From Deltaproteobacteria bacterium (lineage in GTDB: Bacteria; Myxococcota; Myxococcia; Myxococcales; 40CM-4-68-19): a stretch of DNA of 48,877 bases. The notes beneath the pieces are model-generated. The model saw only the letters and a list, made by a program, of their open reading frames with translations. It made no database searches and was not told where the DNA came from. The position numbers were made by a program, and so were the translations under genes. Shown piece after piece: positions 34,553-42,519 of the stretch. The DNA is taken from positions 1 to 48,877 of the forward strand of contig VBKL01000085.1 in the NCBI GenBank assembly GCA_005879805.1, in the 5' to 3' direction. Position 1 is the first letter of the stretch; the number at the start of each line of letters is the position of its first letter.

Positions 34553-35895
34553 TTCGCGCTCCGCGCCGGTGCCACATCGAGCTCGAGACGGCGATCGTCG
34601 ACGAGATGCTTCTCGGCGAAGGCCTTGACTTCGTCGGGCGTCACCGCGCGGTAGCGGGCGAGGTCCTTGGGGAACCATCCCGGATCTCCAAGGTACGTCT
34701 GGTAGTTCGCAAGCAGGTCGGCCTTTCCGCCGAAGCCGCCGATGCGCTCGAAGGAGCGGACCTTGGTGGCGACGATGTTGGCCTTGGCGCGCTCCACCTC
34801 GGCGGCCGTGACGCCGCGCCGGCGGACGTCGTCGATGACCGCCTGCACCGACGGCTGCATCTCGGCCACGGTGTGGTCCTTCGTCGCCGTGGCGGTGATC
34901 TCGATCCATCCGCCCAGCGCGAAGGTATTGTCGTCAGCCGACACGCTGCTCGCGATCTTCTTGTCGACGACCAGGGACCGGTAGAGCCGCGAGGTCTTTC
35001 CCGAGCCGAGGATGTACGCCAGCACGTCGCCGGCAGCCTCCTCGGGGGCGTACTGCTTCACGCCGTTCCAGACCAGCACGTAGCGCGGAAGCTCGGCGAG
35101 CTTGTCCTCGAAGCGCTCCTTCACTACCGACGAGAGCTGCGGCTGGGCGATGTCCGTCACCTGCGTGTCGGGACCACGGGGAATGTCGGCGAAGTACTTC
35201 TTCACGAGTTCGAGCGCCTGCGGCGTGTCGAAATCTCCGACGATGGCGAGGATGGCATTGTTCGGTCCGTAGTACTTGCGGAAGAAGTTGCGCACGTCGT
35301 CGACCGAAGCGGCCTGGATCTCGGCGATGTCCCCGATGACGCAGCCGTAGTACGGGTGCGGCTTGGGGAAGACGACGTCGCAGATCTTGAGGTCGGCCAT
35401 GCCGTAGGGCCGGTTCTCGTAGCTCTGCCGCTTCTCGTTGGAGACGACGTCCCGCTGTACCTTGAGCTTCACCTCGTCGAGCGTGTCGAGGAGATAGCCG
35501 AGCCGGTCGGCTTCGACCCACAGCGCCGTCGGCAGCTCGGCCCCTGGAACCACCTCGAAGAAGTTGGTGCGATCGAAGTTGGTGGTCCCGTTCACCATCG
35601 CTCCGGCGCGGGAGCCGATGTCCTCGAAGATCTTCCACGAGCTCGGCTGCACGTGCCGCGACCCGCTGAACCCCATGTGCTCGAAGAGGTGGGCGAAGCC
35701 GCTGCGGCCGGCAAGCTCGTTGGCGGCGCCGACGTGATACCAGATGTCGACCGCCACCTGCGGCAGCCGGTGATCCTCGCTGAGGATGACCGTCAGGCCG
35801 TTGCCGAGGACATGCTTCTCGAACTGGATCTCCGGGTCCGCGGCGCGCGCGGCCCCGGCGGCGAGAATGACGAACGCCAGAAGGGTTCTTTGCAA
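34549..35895 (-). CDS. M16-family zinc metallopeptidase (catalytic subunit)
   Basis: 448 residues from TTG 35895, chosen because GGAGG lies five bases upstream and it gives a signal peptide (MQRTLLAFVILAAGAARA). The inverted zinc motif is His69-Leu-Phe-Glu72-His73 (FAHLFEHMGFSG), with distal Glu154 in VVSNEKRQ completing the site. The C-terminal M16 half has GSGKTSRLYRSLV. It is exported and probably acts in the periplasm with the zinc-less partner. An earlier ATG far upstream would overlap the iclR-type gene and is rejected. Confidence 0.9.
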   Translation of the reverse strand: MQRTLLAFVILAAGAARAADPEIQFEKHVLGNGLTVILSEDHRLPQVAVDIWYHVGAANELAGRSGFAHLFEHMGFSGSRHVQPSSWKIFEDIGSRAGAMVNGTTNFDRTNFFEVVPGAELPTALWVEADRLGYLLDTLDEVKLKVQRDVVSNEKRQSYENRPYGMADLKICDVVFPKPHPYYGCVIGDIAEIQAASVDDVRNFFRKYYGPNNAILAIVGDFDTPQALELVKKYFADIPRGPDTQVTDIAQPQLSSVVKERFEDKLAELPRYVLVWNGVKQYAPEEAAGDVLAYILGSGKTSRLYRSLVVDKKIASSVSADDNTFALGGWIEITATATKDHTVAEMQPSVQAVIDDVRRRGVTAAEVERAKANIVATKVRSFERIGGFGGKADLLANYQTYLGDPGWFPKDLARYRAVTPDEVKAFAEKHLVDDRRLELDVAPARSAK

Positions 35896-35984
35896 GGCGA
35901 CCTCCGGGGCATGCGGTATCACGCCGCGCCGGCGCAGGGTACGTTCACCGCGGGACAGGAAATGGAACGGCGTAGATAGCGGGC

Positions 35985-36815
35985 TCAGCGGCCCTGTCGC
36001 GAGCGGCGAAGTCCCACGATGCCTTGCCGCATGGCGACGGCCGTCTCGATCCCTTCGGCGGCGCGCCGCAGGTGGGGCAGGAACTTCTTCACCAGCGCCG
36101 TGCTGCTCACCCGGCTCACGTGGGCGCTCACGTTGACGGCGGCCGCCACCGCGCCCGCGGCATCGTGAATGGGGACCGCGATGGAGCGGAGGCCTTGCTC
36201 CAACTCCTGGTCCACCATGGCAAATCCGCGCCGCCGCGAGCTCTCGACGATCTGCAGCAGCCGCTTCGGGTCCACCACCGTCTTTTCCGTGAGCCGCTCG
36301 AGCTTCGCGCGCCGGAACCAGGCCTCCAGATCCTCGGACGCGAGCCCGGCCAGCAGCACCCGTCCCATCGAGGTGGCATGCGCGGGCAGTCGCGTTCCGA
36401 TGCCGAGCGTGATGCTCATGATCCGATGCGTGGGGACCCGGGCCACATAGACGATCTCGGTGTCGTCGAGCACGGAGGCGGAGCAGGATTCGTGGACCTG
36501 CTCGGCGACCGCCTCCATGTAGGGCTGGGCCGCCTCCCACAGGTTCATCGAGGAGAGGTACGCGTAGCCGAGGTCGAGGGTGCGGACCGCGAGCTTGAAA
36601 TTGCGCCCGTCCGTCTGCACGTAGCCGAGACCGTGGAGCGTCCAGAGGATGCGCCGGGCGGTGGCGCGGCTGAGGCCGGTGCGGACGGCCACCTCGCTCA
36701 GCGTGAGAGAGGGAGCGTCCGCTCCGAAGGTCTTGATCACCGAGAGACCGCGCGCGAGGGACTGGACGTATTCGTCGCTGCTGGACCGCGCAGCGCTGAT
36801 CGAGCGGGGCGCCAT
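35985..36815 (-). CDS. IclR-family transcriptional regulator
   Basis: 276 residues from ATG 36815, preceded by GGAGAGG; an upstream ATG at 36902 would include the intergenic palindrome and is less likely. The winged helix-turn-helix (about 15-75) includes SLARGLSVIKTFG and LSEVAVRTGLSRATARRILW. The effector domain follows with RVPTHRIMSITLGIGTRLPA, ATSMGRVLLAGL and AMVDQELEQGLRSIAVPI, as in PcaR/PobR/PcaU-type IclR regulators, which often sense aromatic acids. It diverges from a truncated esterase gene with a palindrome between them. Confidence 0.92.
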   Translation of the reverse strand: MAPRSISAARSSSDEYVQSLARGLSVIKTFGADAPSLTLSEVAVRTGLSRATARRILWTLHGLGYVQTDGRNFKLAVRTLDLGYAYLSSMNLWEAAQPYMEAVAEQVHESCSASVLDDTEIVYVARVPTHRIMSITLGIGTRLPAHATSMGRVLLAGLASEDLEAWFRRAKLERLTEKTVVDPKRLLQIVESSRRRGFAMVDQELEQGLRSIAVPIHDAAGAVAAAVNVSAHVSRVSSTALVKKFLPHLRRAAEGIETAVAMRQGIVGLRRSRQGR

Positions 36816-36876
36816 GGTCCTCTCCGGGTTGCGGAATCCCTGTCGGCCCAGCCGTGCCAGGCCTGGATAGCATTTC

Positions 36877-36890
36877 CGAACAATTGTTCG
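36877..36890. promoter_or_regulatory. 14-bp palindrome, IclR operator candidate
   Basis: CGAACAATTGTTCG is a perfect palindrome midway between the divergent IclR-type gene (start 36815) and the esterase gene (start 36959). IclR regulators usually bind palindromes of about this size in such positions. An A+T-rich centre in GC-rich DNA supports a functional site. Confidence 0.55.
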
Positions 36891-36958
36891 CAATGCGGAC
36901 ACAGGAAGGTCGCGGCAGCCCGCTAGAGCAAAAAGTTGATTGCCGGTAAAGAGGCGGC

Positions 36959-37810
36959 GTGAAGCCCACCCTGCTCGTCCTCGCGACCGTGTTGGCGTTC
37001 CCTTTCTCGAGCTCTCTCGCGCAGGTCCCTTCGCCGGCGCCCGAGATAGCGGCCGAGGTCGTCCGGACCGGCGTCCTGGCGTCCCTCGCGGCCAGGGGGT
37101 ACGCGGTCGCCTCGGTCGAGTACCGCTTGAGCGGCGAGGCGCATTTTCCGGCGCCGATCCAGGACGTGAAAGCGGCGATCCGCTGGCTGCGATCGCAAGC
37201 GTCGACCTACGGCATCGATCCCAAGCGCGCCATCACCTGGGGAGTTTCGGCGGGTGGGCATCTCGCCGCCCTGGCAGCGGTCAGCTGCAACGCGAAGGCG
37301 CTCGCGCCGGCGCAGACGATGAAGTCCGGCGCTCCGGACACGCGGGCGGACAACGTCAGCTCTTCGAACGTGTCCGACTGCATTCAGGGAGGAGTCTCCT
37401 GGTACGGGGTGTTCGATCTCTCGACCATCGCGGCGCAGGCGCGGAAGGACAAAGCCATGTCCCGCGACGTCCCGGACGCTCCCGAATGGCGGCTCCTCGG
37501 GTGTTTCGCGAACAAGTGCAAGAAGAGCAGCATCGCCTCGGCGAGCCCGGTCGCCTACGTCGATGCGAGCGATCCGCCCCTCCTCCTCATCGCCGGCGAC
37601 GCGGACACCACCGTCCCCTACCACCAGACGCTCGACATGGCGGAGAAGCTGCGGTCGGCCGGCGTGCCTTACGAGGTGATGGTCCTTCCCGGCATCAACC
37701 ACGGCTTTGTCGGCAAGACGCCGGAGGCGACCCGCGAGGCCAACCTGCGAGCGCTCGACGCGACCTTCCGCTTCATCGACCGGGTGCTGAAGCGCGCGCC
37801 TGCGCAATGA
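36959..37810 (+). CDS. alpha/beta hydrolase (esterase-like), missing the HGGG segment
   Basis: 283 residues from GTG 36959, with GAGG upstream. There is a signal peptide (about 1-21), then, after only about 25 residues, ASLAARGYAVASVEYRLSGE. That segment is normally preceded by a strand with HGGGW in BD-FAE/carboxylesterase proteins; here that strand and the oxyanion motif are absent. The rest is intact: nucleophile GVSAGGHLAAL, AGDADTTVPYHQ (acid) and PGINHGFVGK (His). This looks like an internal deletion, so activity is doubtful unless another oxyanion arrangement is used. The gene may be controlled by the divergent IclR regulator. Confidence 0.75.
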   Translation: MKPTLLVLATVLAFPFSSSLAQVPSPAPEIAAEVVRTGVLASLAARGYAVASVEYRLSGEAHFPAPIQDVKAAIRWLRSQASTYGIDPKRAITWGVSAGGHLAALAAVSCNAKALAPAQTMKSGAPDTRADNVSSSNVSDCIQGGVSWYGVFDLSTIAAQARKDKAMSRDVPDAPEWRLLGCFANKCKKSSIASASPVAYVDASDPPLLLIAGDADTTVPYHQTLDMAEKLRSAGVPYEVMVLPGINHGFVGKTPEATREANLRALDATFRFIDRVLKRAPAQ

Positions 37811-37814
37811 GCGA

Positions 37815-38111
37815 TCAGGAAGGAAGGTTGCCGAGGATCTCGCGGTACTCCGCCTCCTCGAACGCGCGCATCGTCTCGGAGCGCACGTTGCCCTTCGACA
37901 TGATGGCGAGGCAGAAGGCCGCGGCTGCCGCGTCGTCCTTCATCCGGTAGACGGCGATGCCGTCGTAGCGGCCCATGGTCGCGTAATAGGCGATGAGCTC
38001 GCCGCCGGCGGCCCGATACGCTTCCTTGATCCGGTCCATGCGCGAGCCCTGCTCCTTCACTGCCTCGACACCCTGCTGGGTGAACCGCAACAGCGAAACG
38101 TAGACAGGCAT
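37815..38111 (-). CDS. GYD-domain protein
   Basis: 98 residues. The pattern MPVYVSLLRFTQQGVEAVKE, then GGELIAYYATMGRYDGIAVY and the C-terminal helix matches the small GYD (alpha/beta ferredoxin-like) family, with G-R-Y-D in place of G-x-Y-D. Function in the family is unknown. It lies nine bases after the zinc-ribbon membrane protein gene, probably in the same transcript. Confidence 0.78.
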   Translation of the reverse strand: MPVYVSLLRFTQQGVEAVKEQGSRMDRIKEAYRAAGGELIAYYATMGRYDGIAVYRMKDDAAAAAFCLAIMSKGNVRSETMRAFEEAEYREILGNLPS

Positions 38112-38120
38112 GGCGGACTC

Positions 38121-39095
38121 CTACCCGGGGAGCAGGTTCCCCCCGGCGGAAGACTTTTCGGGCGAGCGGAGCGGAACGAATTCGGGGTGCCTGGCGCGCT
38201 TGATGGCATACACCGCGCCGAAGATTCCGCCAGCGAGGGAGAAGAGCGAATCTTCGCGGGCAGAGATCAGGATCTGCGGAGATCTGGCGAGGAACAAGGC
38301 CCAGTCGATCGCCTTTCCTTGCGCGGCGAGATGCTGCTCGGCCGCATAGCCGATGAAGGCGAGCAGGCCCGCCAGGACCGAGATCACCGTGACCACCGCG
38401 GCCATCCCTTGCACGACGGCGCCGCCCTTTCCGGCGCCTTTCACGGCAGCGTACCCGACCATGACGCCGGTGAGGATCGCGAGCATCCACAGCATCCGGT
38501 TGGTGGCGATCATCACGCCGCCGTAGATCGCGCCGCCCGCGGCACCGGCGACGAGCGCGTAGACGAAGCCCACCGGCAGATTGGCGGTCCGGGATTCGTA
38601 TTCGGCGGCTGCCCGCCGGATCTCGTCCTCGATGCGCTCGACGCAAGAGGGGCAAAGGCGGTCGACGACGCCCTTCACCACCAGCACTTCGGCCGGCGAA
38701 GCGGATCCGCACGACCGGCATGTCTGGGGCCCGGGCGAAGAGACCGCGGCGAGCGCGGCGAGCAGGGCCCGCACGCGCGCCAGGATCACCTTCTCGTCCG
38801 GCAGATCGAGGAACCCCTGCCGGATGGTGAGACGCACCGTCTTGCTGTCGATGACGACGTCCTTGGCCTTGATGCCGCTCGCCTTCGTCTCGGGCGCCTC
38901 GAAGAGCGCGCGCCGGATCTCCTGCTCCTTGCCTTCGCCTTCGTGGCGGAAGAGCACCTCGAGCCTTTGCGCTTTTCTCCTTGGTCCGACCAACTGGATC
39001 TGCGCGAGAAAGCCGTCGACCACGCCGTAGACGACTCCTCCCGGCCCGACTTGCGACAGGCCGAGAGAGCTTGCTGCCAAAGGCTTCGCTGACAT
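38121..39095 (-). CDS. zinc-ribbon multi-pass membrane protein
   Basis: 324 residues from ATG 39095 (GAGGGA upstream); the open frame further upstream has no protein character. The cytosolic N-terminal part (1-120) is mixed alpha/beta and unrecognised. A four-cysteine ribbon (Cys126, Cys129, Cys148, Cys151) is followed by hydrophobic segments at about 174-198, 200-217, 228-250 and 282-298. No known family was recognised. The architecture (metal ribbon joined to a small membrane domain) suggests a sensor or assembly factor, but that is only a guess. Confidence 0.7.
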   Translation of the reverse strand: MSAKPLAASSLGLSQVGPGGVVYGVVDGFLAQIQLVGPRRKAQRLEVLFRHEGEGKEQEIRRALFEAPETKASGIKAKDVVIDSKTVRLTIRQGFLDLPDEKVILARVRALLAALAAVSSPGPQTCRSCGSASPAEVLVVKGVVDRLCPSCVERIEDEIRRAAAEYESRTANLPVGFVYALVAGAAGGAIYGGVMIATNRMLWMLAILTGVMVGYAAVKGAGKGGAVVQGMAAVVTVISVLAGLLAFIGYAAEQHLAAQGKAIDWALFLARSPQILISAREDSLFSLAGGIFGAVYAIKRARHPEFVPLRSPEKSSAGGNLLPG

Positions 39096-39180
39096 TGATG
39101 TCCCTCGAAGAAGAGCAGGGATGCTACCCCGGAGCGCCGGCTTGGGACGACCGGCTACGGCGCGCAATGATTTCGGGATG

Positions 39181-40191
39181 TTATCCGGTACGACGAAGGG
39201 CCGACGCCTGCGACTTCGTACGCCACGATGCGGGCGGTGCGCCCACGCCGCGCTTGAACGCCCGGCTGAACGCCGCGTCCGATTCATAGCCGACGCGCGC
39301 GGCGATCTCGGGCAGCGTCTCGGCGGTCGTCCGCAACAAGTACGCGGCGAGTTGCAGACGCCACTGCAGGAGGTAACGCATCGGAGGCACGCCGAGCAGC
39401 GCCGCGAACCGCTCGCCGAGTACGGTGCGTGAGACCGCTACCTGCCGCGCGAGCCGCGCGATGGTCCAGCTGTCGCCCGGCGAGGCGTGCAAGAGCGCGA
39501 GCGCGCCGCCGACCACGGGATCGCGCAGCGCCGCGAGCCACCCGGTCCGCTCCTCCGGCAACCCCGCCAGGTACTGCCGCATGCACTCGACGAGGAGCAA
39601 TTCGGGCAGCCGGGCGCCGATCCCGGACCAGGCCGTGGTCTCCTCCAATGCGTACTGGGCGCTGGCGCGAAGCCAGGCGGCACCGGACGCGGTCGCCGGC
39701 CGGACGTGGATGAGAGGCGGAAGCGCCTTCAAGAGCGGCTGGAAGAGGAGGTCCTCGCAGTTCAGGTAGCCGCAGAGGATCCGCGTCGTCTCTCCTCCGC
39801 CGCCGTGCCGGACGACGGGCGGAGCGCGCCAGGGCAAGGGCGGAATGAGGGTCTGGAAGGGCACCGGCCGCGTCACCCGCGGATGGCCCATCTTGTGGCG
39901 GTCGCAGTAGGGAACGACGACCGCCTCTCCCGCCGAAAGCGTCGCCTCCTCGCCCGAGTCCATCTGCACCGTGCACCGGCCTTCGAGGCCGACGTGGAAG
40001 AGGATCAGCCGCTCGGCGGCGGGACACAATGCCTCGGCGTACGCGCGCGGCCCGAGCGACACGATCGACCACGGCGCGCTGAACTCCGCCCGCAGGAACA
40101 CGGCGCTCGATAGGTGGATCATGCGGAGCGCTTCGTCGACGAGCGCAGCCGCGGCCGGCGTCTGCGTCAGGAATTGCGGCGTCCCGGTCAT
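39181..40191 (-). CDS. AraC-family transcriptional regulator with cupin domain
   Basis: 336 residues from ATG 40191; a GTG at 40206 would add five residues. The N-terminal cupin (AraC-binding, cupin_6-like) covers about 25-200 with LILFHVGLEGRC and GEAVVVPYCDRHKMG. The C-terminal tandem helix-turn-helix (about 230-325) has WTIARLARQVAVSRTVLGER and AARVGYESDAAFSRAFKR, then GAPPASWR, diagnostic of AraC/XylS. It diverges from the DUF4242 gene 66 bases away and may control it. Confidence 0.9.
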   Translation of the reverse strand: MTGTPQFLTQTPAAAALVDEALRMIHLSSAVFLRAEFSAPWSIVSLGPRAYAEALCPAAERLILFHVGLEGRCTVQMDSGEEATLSAGEAVVVPYCDRHKMGHPRVTRPVPFQTLIPPLPWRAPPVVRHGGGGETTRILCGYLNCEDLLFQPLLKALPPLIHVRPATASGAAWLRASAQYALEETTAWSGIGARLPELLLVECMRQYLAGLPEERTGWLAALRDPVVGGALALLHASPGDSWTIARLARQVAVSRTVLGERFAALLGVPPMRYLLQWRLQLAAYLLRTTAETLPEIAARVGYESDAAFSRAFKRGVGAPPASWRTKSQASALRRTG

Positions 40192-40257
40192 TGCGGCCCC
40201 GCGCACGGAGAGCAGACTCCGTCCCCACGCAGTCTACCCGCATCGAAAGGGGATCAC

Positions 40258-40506
40258 ATGCCGCTGTTCATGGACATCCACAAGGTCGAAGGCGCCTCCG
40301 TGCAGGACGTGGCAGGCGCGCACGAGAAGGACCTCGCGACGCAGAAGAAGCACGGGGTCCGGTATCTGAAGTACTGGCACGATCCCAAGGCGGGGAAGAT
40401 CTTCTGCCTCGTCGATGCTCCCAGCGCCGAGGCCGCTCGCGCGGTCCACAGCGAGGCTCACGGGCTGGTGGCGGACGAGATCTTCCAGGTGGAGGAGCAC
40501 AGCTAG
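40258..40506 (+). CDS. DUF4242 / SCO4226-like small protein
   Basis: 82 residues, ATG 40258 with AAAGGGGA upstream. The sequence MPLFMDIHKVEGASVQDVAG, HGVRYLKYWHDPKAGKIFCL and HSEAHGLVADEIFQVEE matches the DUF4242 fold, whose one studied member (SCO4226) binds nickel. His residues at the equivalent positions are present, but binding is not shown. Likely regulated by the adjacent AraC-type protein. Confidence 0.82.
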   Translation: MPLFMDIHKVEGASVQDVAGAHEKDLATQKKHGVRYLKYWHDPKAGKIFCLVDAPSAEAARAVHSEAHGLVADEIFQVEEHS

Positions 40507-40526
40507 CACAGCAGGCGGCTGGACTC

Positions 40527-40739
40527 TCAGGCCTCCACGCTCTCCTCCGCTTCGGCGCTGCGGAACGGGAGGCCGGAGCTCGCGGTCAGGCACGCGACGC
40601 AGGTCGTCGGCTCGACATCGGCGAAAGTCGGGTATTCGCCCCCGCACAGCACGCAGGGGCGACCTTCCACCAGTTTTCCGCTCTGCAGCAGAGCCGCTTC
40701 GACGTCCAGCACAGCCGCGAGTCGCCGTACCGTCGTCAC
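40527..40739 (-). CDS. small zinc-ribbon protein
   Basis: 70 residues from GTG 40739. Two CxxC pairs (CVLCGG near 29-34 and CVACL near 47-51) suggest a structural zinc ribbon; the rest is helical. No family recognised and no clear Shine-Dalgarno seen. It converges with the DUF4242 gene. Confidence 0.5.
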   Translation of the reverse strand: MTTVRRLAAVLDVEAALLQSGKLVEGRPCVLCGGEYPTFADVEPTTCVACLTASSGLPFRSAEAEESVEA

Positions 40740-40855
40740 GGGAGCATCCTTGCCACGGGCGCAACCTGCGCATCGGAGTTGCCAACTACCAGCGACTACG
40801 GGTGAAATCCGAAGCGCTCGCCTCCTCGCTCAGCGGCGGGTTGGCGGCGCCGAGC

Positions 40856-41905
40856 TTATGTTTTGTCGGCACGCCCGCCCCTGCGAAGCGCGTCGACGAC
40901 CTTGCGCACGTCCTGGGCACGGTCCTTCGGCACCACGAGGACCGCGTCGCCCGAATCGATCACGCACACCTCGTGCAGACCCACCGCCGCCACCAGACGG
41001 CCGCCCTCGCTCATCACGACGCAACCGTCCGAATCGATGGCCAGCGCGTCTCCCGAAACGGCGTTCCCGCGCGCGTCGAGCGGGCGCACTTCCGAGAGCG
41101 CCGCGAAGGACCCGACGTCGCTCCAGCCGATGGGACCGGGGTCGACGAGCGCGATGCGCTTCGCCTTCTCCATCACTCCGTAGTCGATGCTGATGGAAGG
41201 CACTCGAGGGAACGCCTCGGCGAGCGTGGCAGGATCACGAGCGATGCGTGCGAGCGCCTCGTGGACGGCGGGAAGGTGCTCGCGCATCGCCTCGAGCAGC
41301 GCGTCGGCGCGGAAGACGAAGATGCCCGCGTTCCACGAGTAGGCGGGATCGCGCAGGTACTTTTCGGCGGTCGCGGCGTCGGGCTTCTCCACGAATGCTT
41401 CGACCGCGTAGACGCCCTTCTCCCGCTCGACGCCGCGGCGCAGGTAGCCGTATCCCGTCTCCGGCCGGGTGGGCGGGATGCCTAGCGTGACGAGGTCGCC
41501 GCCCTGCGCGACGCGGACGGCAGTCCGCAACGCCTCGCGGAAAGCCGCGGGCTGCGCGATGTGGTGATCGCTCGGCAACACGATGAGGGTAGCGGTGGGA
41601 TCCTCGCGCGAGACCTCGACCGCGGCGAGCCCGATGGCAGGAGCGGTGTTGCGCGCGGCCGGCTCGACTACGAGATGGGCCGGCGGAAGCCTGGGCAGCG
41701 CCTCGCGCACCGCAGCCGCATGGTCGCGGCCACACACGACCCAGGTGCGCTCGGCCCCCGCCAGCTCCTCGACCCGGTCGGAGGTTTCCGCGAGCAGGGT
41801 CTTGTCGGTGGCGAGGGAAAGGAACTGCTTGGGCCGCTTTGCGCGCGAAAGCGGCCAGAAGCGCGTCCCGCTCCCGCCCGCGGGCAGTACGGCGTGCGTG
41901 CTCAT
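40856..41905 (-). CDS. manC: mannose-1-phosphate guanylyltransferase
   Basis: 349 residues, ATG 41905 with GGAGG upstream, overlapping the NUDIX stop by 4 bases. The nucleotidyltransferase signature is VLPAGGSGTRFWPLSRAKRP, followed by EPAARNTAPAIGLAA, LPSDHHI and EAFVEKPDA. The short length shows the GMP domain without the fused isomerase domain of bifunctional ManC. It makes GDP-mannose from mannose-1-phosphate and GTP for polysaccharide or glycan synthesis. The last gene of the long minus-strand cluster. Confidence 0.95.
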   Translation of the reverse strand: MSTHAVLPAGGSGTRFWPLSRAKRPKQFLSLATDKTLLAETSDRVEELAGAERTWVVCGRDHAAAVREALPRLPPAHLVVEPAARNTAPAIGLAAVEVSREDPTATLIVLPSDHHIAQPAAFREALRTAVRVAQGGDLVTLGIPPTRPETGYGYLRRGVEREKGVYAVEAFVEKPDAATAEKYLRDPAYSWNAGIFVFRADALLEAMREHLPAVHEALARIARDPATLAEAFPRVPSISIDYGVMEKAKRIALVDPGPIGWSDVGSFAALSEVRPLDARGNAVSGDALAIDSDGCVVMSEGGRLVAAVGLHEVCVIDSGDAVLVVPKDRAQDVRKVVDALRRGGRADKT

Positions 41906-42519
41906 GTAGCCTCCACCGGCTCGTCGGCCCATTCGAGCAATTGGCGCAGGATGCGCGCGGTGGCGCCCCAGATGATGGTGTTGCCGATCGTGTACCAGGT
42001 CAGCTCGTAGGGAATTCCCTCCCGCTCGCGCATCTCGATACGGCGGTTTTCCGGGACGAGGAATTCCGACAAGGGCAATTCGTGCAGAGCGGCGATCTCC
42101 GCCTCGCTCGGAGTCCAGGGGTAGCGGCCCGCCGCGGTGAAGGCGAGGGGGTCGACGACCCCCGCGAAGGGAGCGATGACGAATCCGCTCACGAAGGTCG
42201 GGCAGTCGTCGAGCTGGCCGATGATCTCGACGTGCTCCTTGCGCAGCCCCACCTCCTCGAACGACTCGCGCAGCGCCGCCTCCCGCGGGCCTTCATCCTG
42301 GGGCTCGATCCCGCCCCCGGGAAAGCTCACCTGCCCGCCGTGGGCGCGAAGGTCCTTGCTGCGCTCGGTGAAGAGGACGTGCACGCCGTCCGGCCGCGGC
42401 AAGAGCGGCACCAGCACCGCCGCCATCCTCCAGTCGACGTTGGGTGGACGGAGGATGCGAGGGTCGTGCCGTTGCAGCGCTTGCCGGATCTGCGGCAGGG
42501 ACGGCGCCCTCCGGGTCAT
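41902..42519 (-). CDS. NUDIX hydrolase, CoA pyrophosphatase type
   Basis: 205 residues from ATG 42519. The complete NUDIX box GGIEPQDEGPREAALRESFE... through EEVGL is present, preceded by VLFTERSKDLRAHGGQVSFP, the signature of the NudL/CoA-diphosphatase subgroup. It hydrolyses CoA and related nucleotides to phosphopantetheine plus 3',5'-ADP in known members. It overlaps uppP upstream and manC downstream by 4 bases each, so it is co-translated with envelope genes. Confidence 0.9.
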   Translation of the reverse strand: MTRRAPSLPQIRQALQRHDPRILRPPNVDWRMAAVLVPLLPRPDGVHVLFTERSKDLRAHGGQVSFPGGGIEPQDEGPREAALRESFEEVGLRKEHVEIIGQLDDCPTFVSGFVIAPFAGVVDPLAFTAAGRYPWTPSEAEIAALHELPLSEFLVPENRRIEMREREGIPYELTWYTIGNTIIWGATARILRQLLEWADEPVEAT

